Shown: positions 1-10,267, numbered from the stretch's first letter. The stretch is 64,000 bases of DNA from JAGVSR01 sp963825555 (GCA_963825555.1 CAWGTZ010000014.1:1-64000), one strand, 5' to 3'. Made by a program: numbers and translations. Notes: generated by a model from the sequence alone, not told the origin.

Positions 1-216
1 AAAAGGCGGGTAATATTAGAAAGCGTTTCAAGAAATGGATGAAATCGTGGCGCCGCCAAAATAAAATTTAAAGAATGATTGCGCCGTACCCCCTGTTACC
101 ATTCTTTTACTATATCTATTGAGGTAACTTTTAGTTATTGCAGATAGTCTCGCCTTTGAACCGGGGTGAGCAAAAAGAACTCCGGGATTTGCGTCAAACA
201 GGTAAGAGGCAGGGCT

Positions 217-733
217 ATGAGTTCAGTATTTGATGCACGTGCCCGCGTGCAGCTTCCGGCCCAGGAAGATCACAGCTATCAGGGTGAATACCTCCAGGCC
301 CTGCGGCTGATCGAGCGGCTGCATCGCCTTCTGCTCGATGTTATCAAGGACGAATTTGACCGTCTCGGCGGTTCGGAACTCAACAGCGTGCAGGCTCTGC
401 TGCTTTACAACATCGGTGACAGCGAGCTGACCGCAGGCGAGTTGAAGAGCCGGGGTTACTACCTGGGGTCCAACGTCTCCTACAATCTGAAGAAGCTCGT
501 CGACATGGGTTACATTCACTACAAGCGCTCCGAGACGGACCGCCGGAGCGTGCGGGTGAGCCTTTCCAAGAAGGGGCTCGATGCCTGCGAAGTCGTGCAG
601 AAGCTCTATCAGCGGCAGCTCGGCAGCATCGAGGCCGTTGGTGGCGTCGCGAGTGATGACCTGAAGGGTCTCAACAAGTCACTGATGCGACTGGAGCGCT
701 TCTGGACGGACCAGAATTCGCTACCGCCTGTAA
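217..733 (+). CDS. ldtR: LdtR-type MarR-family transcriptional regulator (frameshifted last codons)
   Basis: Winged-helix regulator of the MarR superfamily, matching alphaproteobacterial LdtR, which controls L,D-transpeptidase and cell-wall genes. The start at 217 has an AGGCAGGG ribosome site; the upstream in-frame start near 166 lacks one. The helix-turn-helix includes ELTAGELKSRGYYLGSNVSY, followed by the wing with RSETDRRSVRVSLSKKG. The open frame as sequenced runs to 924 with an unrelated tail, but LdtR proteins normally end FWTDQ-IRYRL. Removing one A at 715-716 restores exactly that ending and a stop at 731-733, giving 171 residues. A hairpin at 793-821 lies inside the spurious tail. 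The family call is by recognition; the frame correction is read directly from the sequence. Confidence 0.88.
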
Positions 734-792
734 CCACTGGTCGCGCTCGGACCGTTGTTCCGGGTCAACATACAAAATACGATCAACAATTC

Positions 793-821
793 GAGGGCCG
801 TGGGTTCAATCCGCGGCCCTC
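793..821 (+). terminator. Hairpin downstream of corrected ldtR stop
   Basis: An 11-bp stem (793-803 with 811-821, one G-U pair) encloses a 7-nt loop. A T-rich but impure stretch follows (TTCGCTTGTTGT). It lies 60 nt after the corrected ldtR stop, as expected for a terminator, and inside the uncorrected reading frame, which argues against that longer frame. Confidence 0.55.
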
Positions 822-1241
822 TTCGCTTGTTGTGGTCCGGGATCAGCAATTCATCCGGATTCGTCACTTACATGACACGCCCTCCGGGTCGATATTCGGG
901 CGCAACTTCCGCGCCGCGAGTTAGGGTTGCATCCGGGCGGCCAATATTGATCATCTGGCCGCATGGTTGCTCGCAGGTTCACCAGGCTGGAGTGCCCACC
1001 AGATTTCGTCGTCGAACGAAAACGGGGAGCGTTTCGACGTGAAGCTGGAGAAGCGCGTTCCGCGTTACTTCGCTACATCATGGCCTGGGCGACTTCAGAC
1101 GGCATCATCCGGTTCCGCCGAAATATCTATGAACGCGACCGGGCCGGCGCAGATGCGTCCTTCTACTGAGGTACGAGGAGTTCCATTGCTGTTGAGGTTC
1201 CTCTGCAACACAGCGCGGCATTTTGGGCGTCGTCGGACGGC

Positions 1242-1255
1242 TTGACTTCGGTCAA
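1242..1255 (+). promoter_or_regulatory. FnrL/FixK-type box upstream of hemA
   Basis: TTGACTTCGGTCAA is a perfect TTGA-N6-TCAA palindrome, the core of the Fnr/FixK operator (consensus TTGAT-N4-ATCAA). It lies about 257 bp before the hemA start. Alphaproteobacterial hemA genes are known targets of FnrL (Rhodobacter) and FixK2 (Bradyrhizobium). The same bases could form a small hairpin with a TTCG loop, so the operator role is an inference. Confidence 0.55.
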
Positions 1256-1511
1256 GTGGCGCGGCGTCCGGGAATGCTTTAAGCGATCGGCCGCACCCGG
1301 TTGCCGATGGGGTGTGGAATGCCCAGATCCAGGCTCCGGGCGGCGTAAGAGTGGCTGGTTCAGCGTGGGTTCAGGTAAGCGAGAGAAAACTGCTTCTCCA
1401 ACTGCGACGATGTCGCAATAATGAAAGCGGTTGATCCGGGAGTTCGAGCCGGGGCATGGTGCGGCGCAAGCGGGCGAAAAACAGCCCCGACAAGTCGAGG
1501 AAACGGTGACG

Positions 1512-2744
1512 ATGGACTACGCGGAGCGTTTCAAAGCGGCTCTCGACCAGATCAAGAGCGAGGGACGCTACCGGGTTTTCGCAGATCTGAAACGCGAGCG
1601 CGGTGCATTCCCTTCGGCCAAGCGATATTCTGCCGAGGGGACGCGCCCGATTACCGTCTGGTGCTCCAACGATTATCTGGGCATGGGCCAGCATCCGACT
1701 GTATTGGCAGCCATGCACGAGGCCATCGAGATGGTTGGCGCCGGCTCGGGTGGCACGCGAAACATTTCCGGCACCACCCACTACCATGTGGAATTAGAGC
1801 ATGAGATCGCCGATTTGCATGGCAAGGAAGCGGCACTCCTTTTCACGTCGGCCTACGTCGCCAACGACGCCACGCTGTCAACGCTTCAGAAGCTGATCCC
1901 CGGCCTCGTTATCTTCTCGGACGAGAGAAATCACGCATCGATGATCGAGGGCATCCGCCGTGGCGGCGGGCAGAAGCAAATCTTCCGGCACAATGACATC
2001 GCGGACCTTGAAGCCAAGCTCCAGGAATTCCCCGTCGAAACGCCGAAGCTGATTGCCTTCGAGAGCGTCTACTCCATGGACGGGCACATTGCCCCGATCG
2101 CAGCCATCTGCGGTCTGGCTAAGAAATACGGTGCCATGACCTATCTGGACGAAGTGCACGCTGTGGGGCTTTACGGTCCGTGCGGCGGCGGCATTGCCGA
2201 GCGCGAGGGCGTTATGGATCGTCTGGATATTATCAACGGAACTCTCGCTAAGGGCTACGGCGTCATGGGTGGCTACATCGCCGCCTCGCGCGATATCTGC
2301 GATGCGATCCGGTCGTTCGCGTCGGGCTTCATCTTCACGACGTCCGTTGCCCCTGCGATCGCGGCCGGCGCCCTGGCTTCCATCCGTTATCTGAAAACCA
2401 GCCAGCTTGAGCGCGCCCGCCATCAGGAGCGCGCCCGGACTTTGAAGGCAAAGCTCAAGGCCGCTAAGATCCCGGTCATGGACAATCCGAGCCATATCGT
2501 TCCGATACTCGTGGGCGACCCGGTCCACTGTAAGGCCGTGACCGACACGCTCTTGGACCGCTATGGAATTTACGCCCAGCCCATCAACTATCCGACCGTG
2601 CCACGCGGGACCGAACGCATCCGCCTGACGCCCTCGCCGCAGCACACGGACGCCCAGATGGACGCCCTTGTCGCGGCCCTTTCGGAACTCTGGGCGGCCT
2701 GCCCGCTCTCCCACGGCCAAACGGTGCGCCTCGCGGCCGAGTAG
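1512..2744 (+). CDS. hemA: 5-aminolevulinate synthase
   Basis: Pyridoxal-phosphate enzyme that condenses glycine and succinyl-CoA to 5-aminolevulinate, the first step of the C4 haem pathway used by alphaproteobacteria. The 410 residues are full length. Family hallmarks are visible: the N-terminal YAERF segment, WCSNDYLGMG, GSGGTRNISGT, the DEVHAVGLYG segment that contacts PLP, and the Schiff-base lysine in NGTLAKGYGVMGGY. The start at 1512 is chosen over 1431 because family members begin MDY and a GAGG motif precedes it. It stands as a single gene, with a possible FnrL/FixK operator 257 bp upstream suggesting oxygen-responsive control. Confidence 0.96.
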   Translation: MDYAERFKAALDQIKSEGRYRVFADLKRERGAFPSAKRYSAEGTRPITVWCSNDYLGMGQHPTVLAAMHEAIEMVGAGSGGTRNISGTTHYHVELEHEIADLHGKEAALLFTSAYVANDATLSTLQKLIPGLVIFSDERNHASMIEGIRRGGGQKQIFRHNDIADLEAKLQEFPVETPKLIAFESVYSMDGHIAPIAAICGLAKKYGAMTYLDEVHAVGLYGPCGGGIAEREGVMDRLDIINGTLAKGYGVMGGYIAASRDICDAIRSFASGFIFTTSVAPAIAAGALASIRYLKTSQLERARHQERARTLKAKLKAAKIPVMDNPSHIVPILVGDPVHCKAVTDTLLDRYGIYAQPINYPTVPRGTERIRLTPSPQHTDAQMDALVAALSELWAACPLSHGQTVRLAAE

Positions 2745-2963
2745 CCCGGAAGGGTTGGTTTTTCCCACCCCAGGGGGCGTTCCGCGCTTCAGATTCCCTG
2801 CGTAGTGTCGTCGCGCAGTCGGGGGTCCGGTTGTGACCCCTGTGGGCCACGTGGTATCTCCCAACGTATGACTTTCGTCGAACGGGGGCTCTCACGGCAC
2901 CTCGGGGGCGCCGTGCTTAAGAACTCCGCCGCAACCGCATCCGCTAATTAGCGAGGAAACCCC

Positions 2964-4262
<1,299 letters not shown>

Positions 4263-4286
4263 TCGGCCGTTCACTGGCGATTTTGG

Positions 4287-4326
4287 GCGCCGGGCGGAGC
4301 ATTATCCGCCCGGCGCTTCACGTTTT
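4287..4326 (+). terminator. Terminator after glyA
   Basis: A perfect 12-bp GC-rich stem (4287-4298 with 4305-4316) closes a 6-nt loop, with a run of five T at 4322-4326 shortly after. It lies 24 bases past the glyA stop. Confidence 0.7.
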
Positions 4327-4425
4327 TACGGGGGTATCGGGGGGCGGGGCAGCTGTACGAGCAGACAAGGGCCCCGGGAGCGCTTAAGAGATCCGGAGCG
4401 TTCATCGATTCCGAGGCCCCGCCCG

Positions 4426-4914
4426 ATGCGTTGCCCCTACTGCGGCTCAGAAAATACGAGCGTGAAGGACAGCCGTCCAACGGACGAGAACGCGTCGATC
4501 CGCCGTCGCCGTGAATGTCCAGACTGTGGCGGCCGGTTCACCACGTTCGAGCGCGTGCAGCTACGCGAACTCGTCGTCGTCAAGCGCTCCGGGCGAAAGG
4601 TCGCCTTCGACCGTGACAAGCTCATGAAGTCGGTCACGATCGCCACGCGCAAACGCCCCATCGAGGATGATCGCATCGAGCGCATGGTGTCGGGCATCGT
4701 GCGGCAACTGGAAAGCACGGGCGACACCGAGATCCCGTCGTCGATGATCGGAGAGCGCGTGATGGAAGCCCTGCGCGGTCTCGATCCCGTGGCGTATGTG
4801 CGCTTCGCTTCCGTTTACCGTGATTTCCGGGAGGCGGCCGACTTCCAGGAGGTGCTAGGCGAGATCGCCGGCAGCGATACGCTGGTAGAAAAGCTACCTC
4901 AAAAAAGGCACTGA
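4426..4914 (+). CDS. nrdR: Transcriptional repressor NrdR
   Basis: Nucleotide-sensing repressor of ribonucleotide reductase genes. The 162 residues show the N-terminal zinc ribbon (CPYCGSENTSVKDSR, then CPDCGGRFTTFER), followed by an ATP-cone with VVKRSGRKVAFDRDKL. The start at 4426 gives the canonical MRCPYCGS; the open frame extends upstream to 4168 only as overlap with glyA. It heads the conserved nrdR-ribD-ribE-ribB-ribH-nusB-thiL arrangement common in alphaproteobacteria. Confidence 0.96.
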   Translation: MRCPYCGSENTSVKDSRPTDENASIRRRRECPDCGGRFTTFERVQLRELVVVKRSGRKVAFDRDKLMKSVTIATRKRPIEDDRIERMVSGIVRQLESTGDTEIPSSMIGERVMEALRGLDPVAYVRFASVYRDFREAADFQEVLGEIAGSDTLVEKLPQKRH

Positions 4915-4997
4915 GCATCCGCCATTGAGATGGCCAACGCTCAGTCTGGCGGCCGGGCCCTTGAGATTTTTCGCCGAGCGGTGGAAAGCTGTCACCA

Positions 4998-6146
4998 ATG
5001 AGCCCGCTCCCGTCTCCTTTCGATCTGGATATGATGGCCATCGCGCTGCGCGTGGCTGAGCGCGGTCTTGGCAATGTCGCCCCCAATCCGGCTGTCGGCG
5101 CGGTAATCGCCAACGCTGCGACAGGAGAGGTCATTGCGCGGGGTTGGACGCAGCCCGGGGGCCGTCCGCACGCGGAAACCGAAGCCATCCGCCGCGCAGG
5201 GGTACGGGCGCGCGGCGCGACCATGTACGTGACGCTGGAGCCGTGCGCGCATCACGGCAAGACCCCTCCGTGCGCGGACGCCATCATCGCGGCGGGCTTG
5301 AAGCGCGTCGTGGTCGGGGTCGGCGATCCCGACCTGCGTACGGCAGGAGAGGGCGTTGCGCGGCTGCGTTCGTCCGGAATCGAGGTTCTAGAGAAAGTCC
5401 GAGAAGACGAAGCCTGCTGGCTCACTCTTGGGCACATCCTGCGCGTCACCCAAGGCCGACCGTTCGTGACCTTGAAGATGGCCACCGACGCGCAAGGCAA
5501 TATTCCCCGTGGGGATGGCGCAGCGCCTGTCTGGGCGACCGGGCCCGAAGCGCGGGCCGCGGGTCATCTTTTGCGTGCACGCGCGGACGCCATCCTTGTC
5601 GGCGCCGGAACGGTGCTCGCCGACGATCCCGATCTCACCTGCCGTCTGCCAGGCCTCGAAGGCCGCTCGCCGGACCGCATCGTGATGTGGGGACGCAAGC
5701 CGTTCCCCGCCGACCGCAGGCTGGTGAAAACCGCAGGCGCGGTGCCGGTCATCCTCATCAGGCCCGAGGGCTTTAGGGACAATCTGACCCCGCTCCGCGA
5801 GGCGGGCGTCACCGTGATCGAACCTCCGATCCGGGTTTCCCATGTCTCGCCCGATCTGGCCGTCGGGCTTCTGGCCGAGAGGGGCTGCACACGGTTGCTT
5901 GTGGAGGGTGGCCCGGTCTTGTGGCGCGCCTTTTCGGAGGCGGGGCTGGCTGATGAGGTGGCCCTTTTCATTGCCGGGCACACGATTGACACGTGCGGGG
6001 CCGAGGAAATCCTAACGCGGCATCTGGGGGCGGGTATCTACAAGCTGATCACGCGACGGTCGGTAGGTGCCGATACGATGTTGCTTTGGGCTCGCGACCC
6101 TGTCGCAGGGCGCGCGGGGCAACTTGCAGGTGTTCAGGGGCACTGA
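4998..6146 (+). CDS. ribD: Bifunctional riboflavin deaminase/reductase RibD
   Basis: Two-domain enzyme performing the second and third steps of riboflavin synthesis. The N-terminal deaminase (about residues 1-145) has the zinc motif PHAETEA and LEPCAHHGKTPPC. The C-terminal NADPH reductase (about 150-380) has GADAILVGAGTVLADDPDLT-like residues and RLLVEGGP. At 382 residues it is full length. It follows nrdR by 83 bp; this gap is too short for, and lacks, the usual FMN-riboswitch pattern. ribE starts 13 bp downstream, so an operon is likely. Confidence 0.95.
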   Translation: MSPLPSPFDLDMMAIALRVAERGLGNVAPNPAVGAVIANAATGEVIARGWTQPGGRPHAETEAIRRAGVRARGATMYVTLEPCAHHGKTPPCADAIIAAGLKRVVVGVGDPDLRTAGEGVARLRSSGIEVLEKVREDEACWLTLGHILRVTQGRPFVTLKMATDAQGNIPRGDGAAPVWATGPEARAAGHLLRARADAILVGAGTVLADDPDLTCRLPGLEGRSPDRIVMWGRKPFPADRRLVKTAGAVPVILIRPEGFRDNLTPLREAGVTVIEPPIRVSHVSPDLAVGLLAERGCTRLLVEGGPVLWRAFSEAGLADEVALFIAGHTIDTCGAEEILTRHLGAGIYKLITRRSVGADTMLLWARDPVAGRAGQLAGVQGH

Positions 6147-6159
6147 TACGGAACCCGTC

Positions 6160-6753
6160 ATGTTCACGGGCATCATCACCGACATCGGCGAAGTCATCGG
6201 ACGCGAGGGCGGGCGCTTCGCAATCCGTTCGCACTACGACGCCGATACGATCGAACTGGGTGCGTCCATCGCCTGCGATGGGGTCTGCCTCACCGTGACT
6301 TCCGTGCGCGCAGATGGGCAGGGGGCCGCCTTCACACTCGACGTGTCGAACGAGACGCTGTCGCGCACTACCCTGGGGACCTGGAAACCTGGCCGCGCCA
6401 TCAACCTCGAACGCGCCCTGAAGGCGGGCGATGAACTCGGCGGGCATCTCGTATCGGGCCATGTGGACGGGATGGCCCGCATCCAGAGCGTGACCCAGGA
6501 TGGGGACAGCGTGCGCTTTGTTCTGGAGGCGCTCCCGAACTTTGCGCGGTTCATTACGCCGAAGGGATCCGTGGCGCTCGACGGTACGTCCCTCACCGTC
6601 AACGAGGTGATGGCAAACCGCTTCGGAATCAATCTCATTCCCCACACCTTGACCCAGACCACGTGGGGGCGCAAAAAGCCGGGCGACCTGGTCAATCTGG
6701 AGGTCGATATGTTTGCGCGCTACGTCGCGCGGCTTTTGGAGTTTCGTTCGTGA
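6160..6753 (+). CDS. ribE: Riboflavin synthase (alpha chain)
   Basis: Converts two molecules of 6,7-dimethyl-8-ribityllumazine to riboflavin. It is 197 residues long with the expected internal duplication: the first half starts MFTGIITDIG, and both halves carry barrel motifs (GDELGGHLVSGHVDG in the second). The start at 6160 is set by the canonical MFTGII. Its TGA stop overlaps the GTG start of ribB (6750), so the two genes are probably translationally coupled. Confidence 0.95.
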   Translation: MFTGIITDIGEVIGREGGRFAIRSHYDADTIELGASIACDGVCLTVTSVRADGQGAAFTLDVSNETLSRTTLGTWKPGRAINLERALKAGDELGGHLVSGHVDGMARIQSVTQDGDSVRFVLEALPNFARFITPKGSVALDGTSLTVNEVMANRFGINLIPHTLTQTTWGRKKPGDLVNLEVDMFARYVARLLEFRS

Positions 6754-7919
6754 GTGCTTCGCAGGCCAGCGGCCAGATGGCTACCGGCTCGACCCCGAAA
6801 TCCGCATCTGCCGTCTCCCCGACATCAGAAATTGTCGAGGATCTGCAGAACGGCCGCATGGTCGTGCTCGTCGACGCCGAGGATCGCGAGAACGAAGGCG
6901 ATCTCGTAGTCGCCGCCCAGATGGCGACGCCGGATGCTATCAACTTCATGGCGAAGCACGGCCGGGGTCTCATCTGCCTCGCGCTGGCGCCGGCACGCGC
7001 AGCCGAACTGGGCCTCGAAATGATGGTGCGCAAAAACGCATCGCGAAATCGTACCGCCTTCACGCAGTCGATCGAGGCTCGCGAAGGAATCACCACCGGC
7101 ATTTCCGCGCACGATCGCGCGCGTACCATTTCCACCGCGATAGATCCTACGAAAAGCGCCGCCGACATCGTTTCGCCGGGGCACGTGTTCCCGCTTATTG
7201 CGCGCGAGGGCGGCGTGCTTATCCGCGCGGGCCATACTGAAGCCTCTGTCGATCTCGCCAAGCTCGCGGGCCTCAATCCAAGTGCCGTCATCTGTGAGAT
7301 CATGAACGATGACGGCACGATGGCCCGCATGAGCGATCTCGTAGAGTTCGCCCGCCATCATCATCTCAAGATCGGGACCATCGAGGATCTGATCGCCTAT
7401 CGCCTCAGGAACGACCGACTCGTGGAGCGCGTCGCGGAATTGCGTTTCGAGAGCGCCTTCGGCGGTCCATTCGACGTGAAAGTGTACACCACCACTGTCG
7501 ATCCGGCCGAACATCTGGCCATCGTCAAGGGCAACATCCGGGGGGACGATCCGGTGCTCGTTCGCGTGCATGCGGTCAACCTTCCGGTCGATCTCTTGGG
7601 CGTGGGGGAAACGACCGACGGGGAGTCGCTGATCGCGAAGTCCTTGCGCGCCATCGACACGGAGGGCCGCGGGGTCGTCGTGCTTATTCGCGATCTGGGC
7701 CCCAAGAGTGTTTCGGACTGGATCGGCCGCCTGGCCTCGTCCGGCGGCGGGGCGCCCCCGGCCTCCGGACGGCGGCAGGTCGAGACCGGCATCGGCTCTC
7801 AGATCCTCCGCGATCTCGGCGTCCGCGACATGGTGCTCCTCACGAATTCGCCCGAGCAGGTCTACATCGGCGTCGAGGCGTTTGGCCTCAGGATTGTCGA
7901 AACGCGAGCGATCGAGTAG
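6750..7919 (+). CDS. ribB: 3,4-dihydroxy-2-butanone 4-phosphate synthase with degenerate GTP-cyclohydrolase-like domain (RibBX type)
   Basis: The N-terminal domain (about residues 25-230) is a complete RibB, making the four-carbon unit of riboflavin from ribulose 5-phosphate: DAEDRENEGDLV, RAGHTEASVDLA and the acidic and metal residues are present. The C-terminal domain (about 235-385) has the fold of GTP cyclohydrolase II, but the three zinc cysteines of that enzyme (SECLTGD-LRCDCG region) are absent, replaced around VHAVNLPVDLLG. It is therefore expected to be inactive as RibA, like the RibBX proteins described in some proteobacteria. The GTG start overlaps the ribE stop. Length is 389 residues. 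Confidence 0.9.
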   Translation: MSASQASGQMATGSTPKSASAVSPTSEIVEDLQNGRMVVLVDAEDRENEGDLVVAAQMATPDAINFMAKHGRGLICLALAPARAAELGLEMMVRKNASRNRTAFTQSIEAREGITTGISAHDRARTISTAIDPTKSAADIVSPGHVFPLIAREGGVLIRAGHTEASVDLAKLAGLNPSAVICEIMNDDGTMARMSDLVEFARHHHLKIGTIEDLIAYRLRNDRLVERVAELRFESAFGGPFDVKVYTTTVDPAEHLAIVKGNIRGDDPVLVRVHAVNLPVDLLGVGETTDGESLIAKSLRAIDTEGRGVVVLIRDLGPKSVSDWIGRLASSGGGAPPASGRRQVETGIGSQILRDLGVRDMVLLTNSPEQVYIGVEAFGLRIVETRAIE

Positions 7920-7925
7920 GCAGCG

Positions 7926-8456
7926 ATGGTCGAACGGGCTGAAAGAGAGCGGACGGCGGCGGACAACGGATCGGAACTGGCGCAAGGTGCGCGGATCCTG
8001 ATCATAGAATCTCCGTACTACGCGGAAATCAGCGGCCATCTGCTGGCGGGAGCGCTGCACGTATTGGCGGAGAACGGGTGCGATTTCGATCGCCTCTCGG
8101 TGGCGGGCGCGCTTGAGATCCCACAGGCGCTGGCAGCGGCCGTCGAGGCGGGCCTTATCGGCGGCGAAGGAAAGCACTACGCCGGTGCCGTGGCGCTCGG
8201 CTGTGTCATCCGCGGAGAGACCGCGCATTACGACATTGTGTGCAATAACGCCAATCACTGGCTCATGGAGACGGTCATTCGCAACGCGGTTCCCCTCGGC
8301 AACGCGATTCTTACTGTGGACACGCGTGAGCAAGCTCTGGCCCGCGCCGCCGATGGAGATCCTTCGGGCAAGGGCGGAGACGCGGCCCGCGCATGCTTGG
8401 GGCTGATCGCGATTAAACAACGGCTGCGGGCGACCGCCGAAGGAGCTTCGCAATGA
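7926..8456 (+). CDS. ribH: 6,7-dimethyl-8-ribityllumazine synthase
   Basis: Penultimate riboflavin enzyme; forms lumazine from the RibD and RibB products. The motifs are EIPQAL, the substrate-binding GCVIRGETAHYD with the catalytic histidine, and GNAILTV. At 176 residues it has a slightly extended N-terminus. It starts 6 bp after ribB, and its last four bases (ATGA) overlap the nusB start, a tight operon. Confidence 0.95.
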   Translation: MVERAERERTAADNGSELAQGARILIIESPYYAEISGHLLAGALHVLAENGCDFDRLSVAGALEIPQALAAAVEAGLIGGEGKHYAGAVALGCVIRGETAHYDIVCNNANHWLMETVIRNAVPLGNAILTVDTREQALARAADGDPSGKGGDAARACLGLIAIKQRLRATAEGASQ

Positions 8457-8980
8457 CCGCGGCCATTCCTAAGAAACCTTCCGGCAAAGGCGCGATGCCG
8501 CGTTCGAAAGCGCGCATGGCGGCCGTGCAGGCACTCTACCAGATGGAGTTGGCCGGGACGGATGTGACTGACGTGGTCGCCGAATTCCAGCGCATGCGTT
8601 TTCACCCTGTCGAGCCGTCACCAGCTGAAGACGACGACTCGCCGTCCGGCCTGGAAGAGGCTGATGCCCCCTTCTTCTCGGAGGTCGTGCACGGTGTCGT
8701 GCGCCGTCAGCGCGACATAGACCCTCTTGTTCACGAGCAGTTGGCGGCGGGTTGGCGGCTCGTGCGCGTTGACGCGATCCTGCGCGCCATTCTGCGCGCT
8801 GGAACTTTTGAACTCATGGAGCGCCGCGACGTACCAGGCCGTGTGGTCATCAACGAGTATATCAACGTCGCACACGCGTTTTTCGACGAGGAGGAGCCGC
8901 GTGTCGTCAACGGCGTGCTCGACAAGATAGGTCGGCGGTTGCGCGCCGAGGAATTTGAGAAAAAGCGCGCCGCCGATTGA
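8453..8980 (+). CDS. nusB: Transcription antitermination factor NusB
   Basis: All-helical RNA-binding protein that works with S10 (NusE) in rRNA antitermination. Its 175 residues show the N-terminal SKARMAAVQALYQMELAG and C-terminal RVVINEYINVAHAFFDEEEPRVVNGVLDKI-type helices (seen at residues 120-165). It overlaps ribH by 4 bp. The ribH-nusB coupling is widespread in bacteria. Confidence 0.95.
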   Translation: MTAAIPKKPSGKGAMPRSKARMAAVQALYQMELAGTDVTDVVAEFQRMRFHPVEPSPAEDDDSPSGLEEADAPFFSEVVHGVVRRQRDIDPLVHEQLAAGWRLVRVDAILRAILRAGTFELMERRDVPGRVVINEYINVAHAFFDEEEPRVVNGVLDKIGRRLRAEEFEKKRAAD

Positions 8981-9036
8981 CGTTTCCGGCGAGGCTCGCC
9001 TCAGGAGCTCGACGGCGCATTCCGGTGGAGGCAGGC

Positions 9037-10035
9037 ATGGCCGGTACCATCAAGGGTGAGGCGGAACTGATCGGGACGTATCTGGCGCCGCTGGCCGATT
9101 CACACGCAGGGGCGCTCGGCCTGAAGGATGATTGTGCGACGTTCGTTCCGCGCGCGGGGTTCGATCTCGTTCTCACCACCGACGCCGTGGCGGAAGGCGT
9201 GCACTTTTTCTCTGACGATGCGCCCGAGGACATCGGCTGGAAAGCACTGGCCGTGAACGTTTCGGATTTGGCAGCCAAGGCAGCGGAGCCGCGCATCTAC
9301 CAGATGGCGCTGTCGTTCCCCGATGCGCCTTCCCACGATTTCATGTCCCGCCTTGCCAAGGGTCTCGCTGAGGCCCAGGCGGCTTTTGGCATCACGCTAT
9401 CGGGCGGCGACACGGATCGCCGTCCTGGTCCGATGACCATCACGATCACGGCTATCGGAGAGGTTCCCGCGCGATGCATGCCGGCTCGCATGGGGGCACA
9501 GGCCGGTGACCGGCTGTTCGTTTCAGGCACAATTGGGGATTCCGCACTTGGCCTCAGACTGCGCCGGGCCGATGCCGACGTGAGCCGCTGGGCTTTGACG
9601 GATGCTGAACGCGGGGCGCTTTTGCAGCGCTATCTGCGGCCGGCTCCGCGCCTCGATTTGCGGGACGGCCTGCTGAGATGGGCTTCTGCTTCGATGGATC
9701 TGTCCGATGGGCTTGCCAAGGATCTGTGCCGGCTTGCCGCGGCGAGCGGGCTTTCGGCCGAGATCGAGGAGGGCCGCCTGCCGCTCAGCTCTGCGGTCCG
9801 CAAGGTCGTGGCGGCCGACGCGGCCGCGTTTGGGTCGGTGCTCGGTGGCGGCGACGACTACGAGGTCCTGTTCGCGGTGCCTTCGGTGCGTGCCGGCGAG
9901 CTTGCCGCCTGGGCCGAGGCGCGCGGCACGCGGCTGACCGAAATCGGCGCGTTGACCGTTGGTGGCAATGTGATGATCCGTTCCGAAGACGGATCATCCC
10001 GGCCGTTGGCGCCTCAGGGGTGGGATCACTTTTGA
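9037..10035 (+). CDS. thiL: Thiamine-monophosphate kinase
   Basis: ATP-dependent kinase making thiamine diphosphate, of the AIR synthase/PurM fold. Visible motifs are LGLKDDCA near the N-terminus, the ATP-grasping ISGGDTDR-like segment, SMDLSDGLAKDL and GGGDDYEVLF. The start at 9037 is preferred because a GGAGG site lies just before it. A TTG at 8977 overlapping nusB would add 20 residues with no family similarity. Product length is 332 residues. Last gene of the nrdR-rib-nusB-thiL block. Confidence 0.93.
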   Translation: MAGTIKGEAELIGTYLAPLADSHAGALGLKDDCATFVPRAGFDLVLTTDAVAEGVHFFSDDAPEDIGWKALAVNVSDLAAKAAEPRIYQMALSFPDAPSHDFMSRLAKGLAEAQAAFGITLSGGDTDRRPGPMTITITAIGEVPARCMPARMGAQAGDRLFVSGTIGDSALGLRLRRADADVSRWALTDAERGALLQRYLRPAPRLDLRDGLLRWASASMDLSDGLAKDLCRLAAASGLSAEIEEGRLPLSSAVRKVVAADAAAFGSVLGGGDDYEVLFAVPSVRAGELAAWAEARGTRLTEIGALTVGGNVMIRSEDGSSRPLAPQGWDHF

Positions 10036-10267
10036 CGCATACCCCCAAAGATGCAGCTAGCCCTGTGGTCGGTTCGTCGCACCGTGGTCAAATTCAATGG
10101 GAACAATCGTTTAAGCGATGGCTTGTGCCCGTAAACGCCTTGCTTCGGGGTCTTCGTTTGGCCACATCCGTGCCCGAAATGATGCGACGCAGTGAGCGTC
10201 GAAGAGAAACAGTGGGGGGCAGCTTTCGAGCTGTCGCGCGACGACCACAGGAAGGTGCCCGTTGGCA

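Larger units (their letters stand above)
734..1511. other. Long intergenic region between ldtR and hemA
   Basis: About 780 bases hold only weak overlapping open frames (755-1042, 963-1169, 967-1245) with no recognisable domain and no good ribosome site. The region carries the ldtR terminator hairpin and an FnrL/FixK-type palindrome at 1242-1255, so it probably holds the hemA promoter. A decayed or very short gene around 963-1169 cannot be excluded, but I see nothing to support one. Confidence 0.5.

Noticed and set aside
793..821. A sequence resembling a tRNA T-arm (GGGTTCAATCC) between ldtR and hemA
   Set aside because: There is no acceptor, D or anticodon arm around it; it is the loop of a longer perfect hairpin that fits a terminator.
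963..1245. Short open frames between ldtR and hemA
   Set aside because: They overlap each other, have poor ribosome sites and show no recognisable domain.
1878..2864. Long antisense frame opposite hemA (and similar long frames opposite glyA, ribB, ilvD, argS, serS)
   Set aside because: These are mirror frames of strongly conserved genes in GC-rich DNA, with no domains of their own.
2745..2963. Possible glycine riboswitch before glyA
   Set aside because: No conserved glycine-aptamer arrangement is visible; the region reads as an ordinary promoter with GC-rich repeats.
4915..4997. Possible FMN riboswitch before ribD
   Set aside because: The gap is only 83 bases and lacks the multi-arm conserved layout; ribD lies in an nrdR-led operon.
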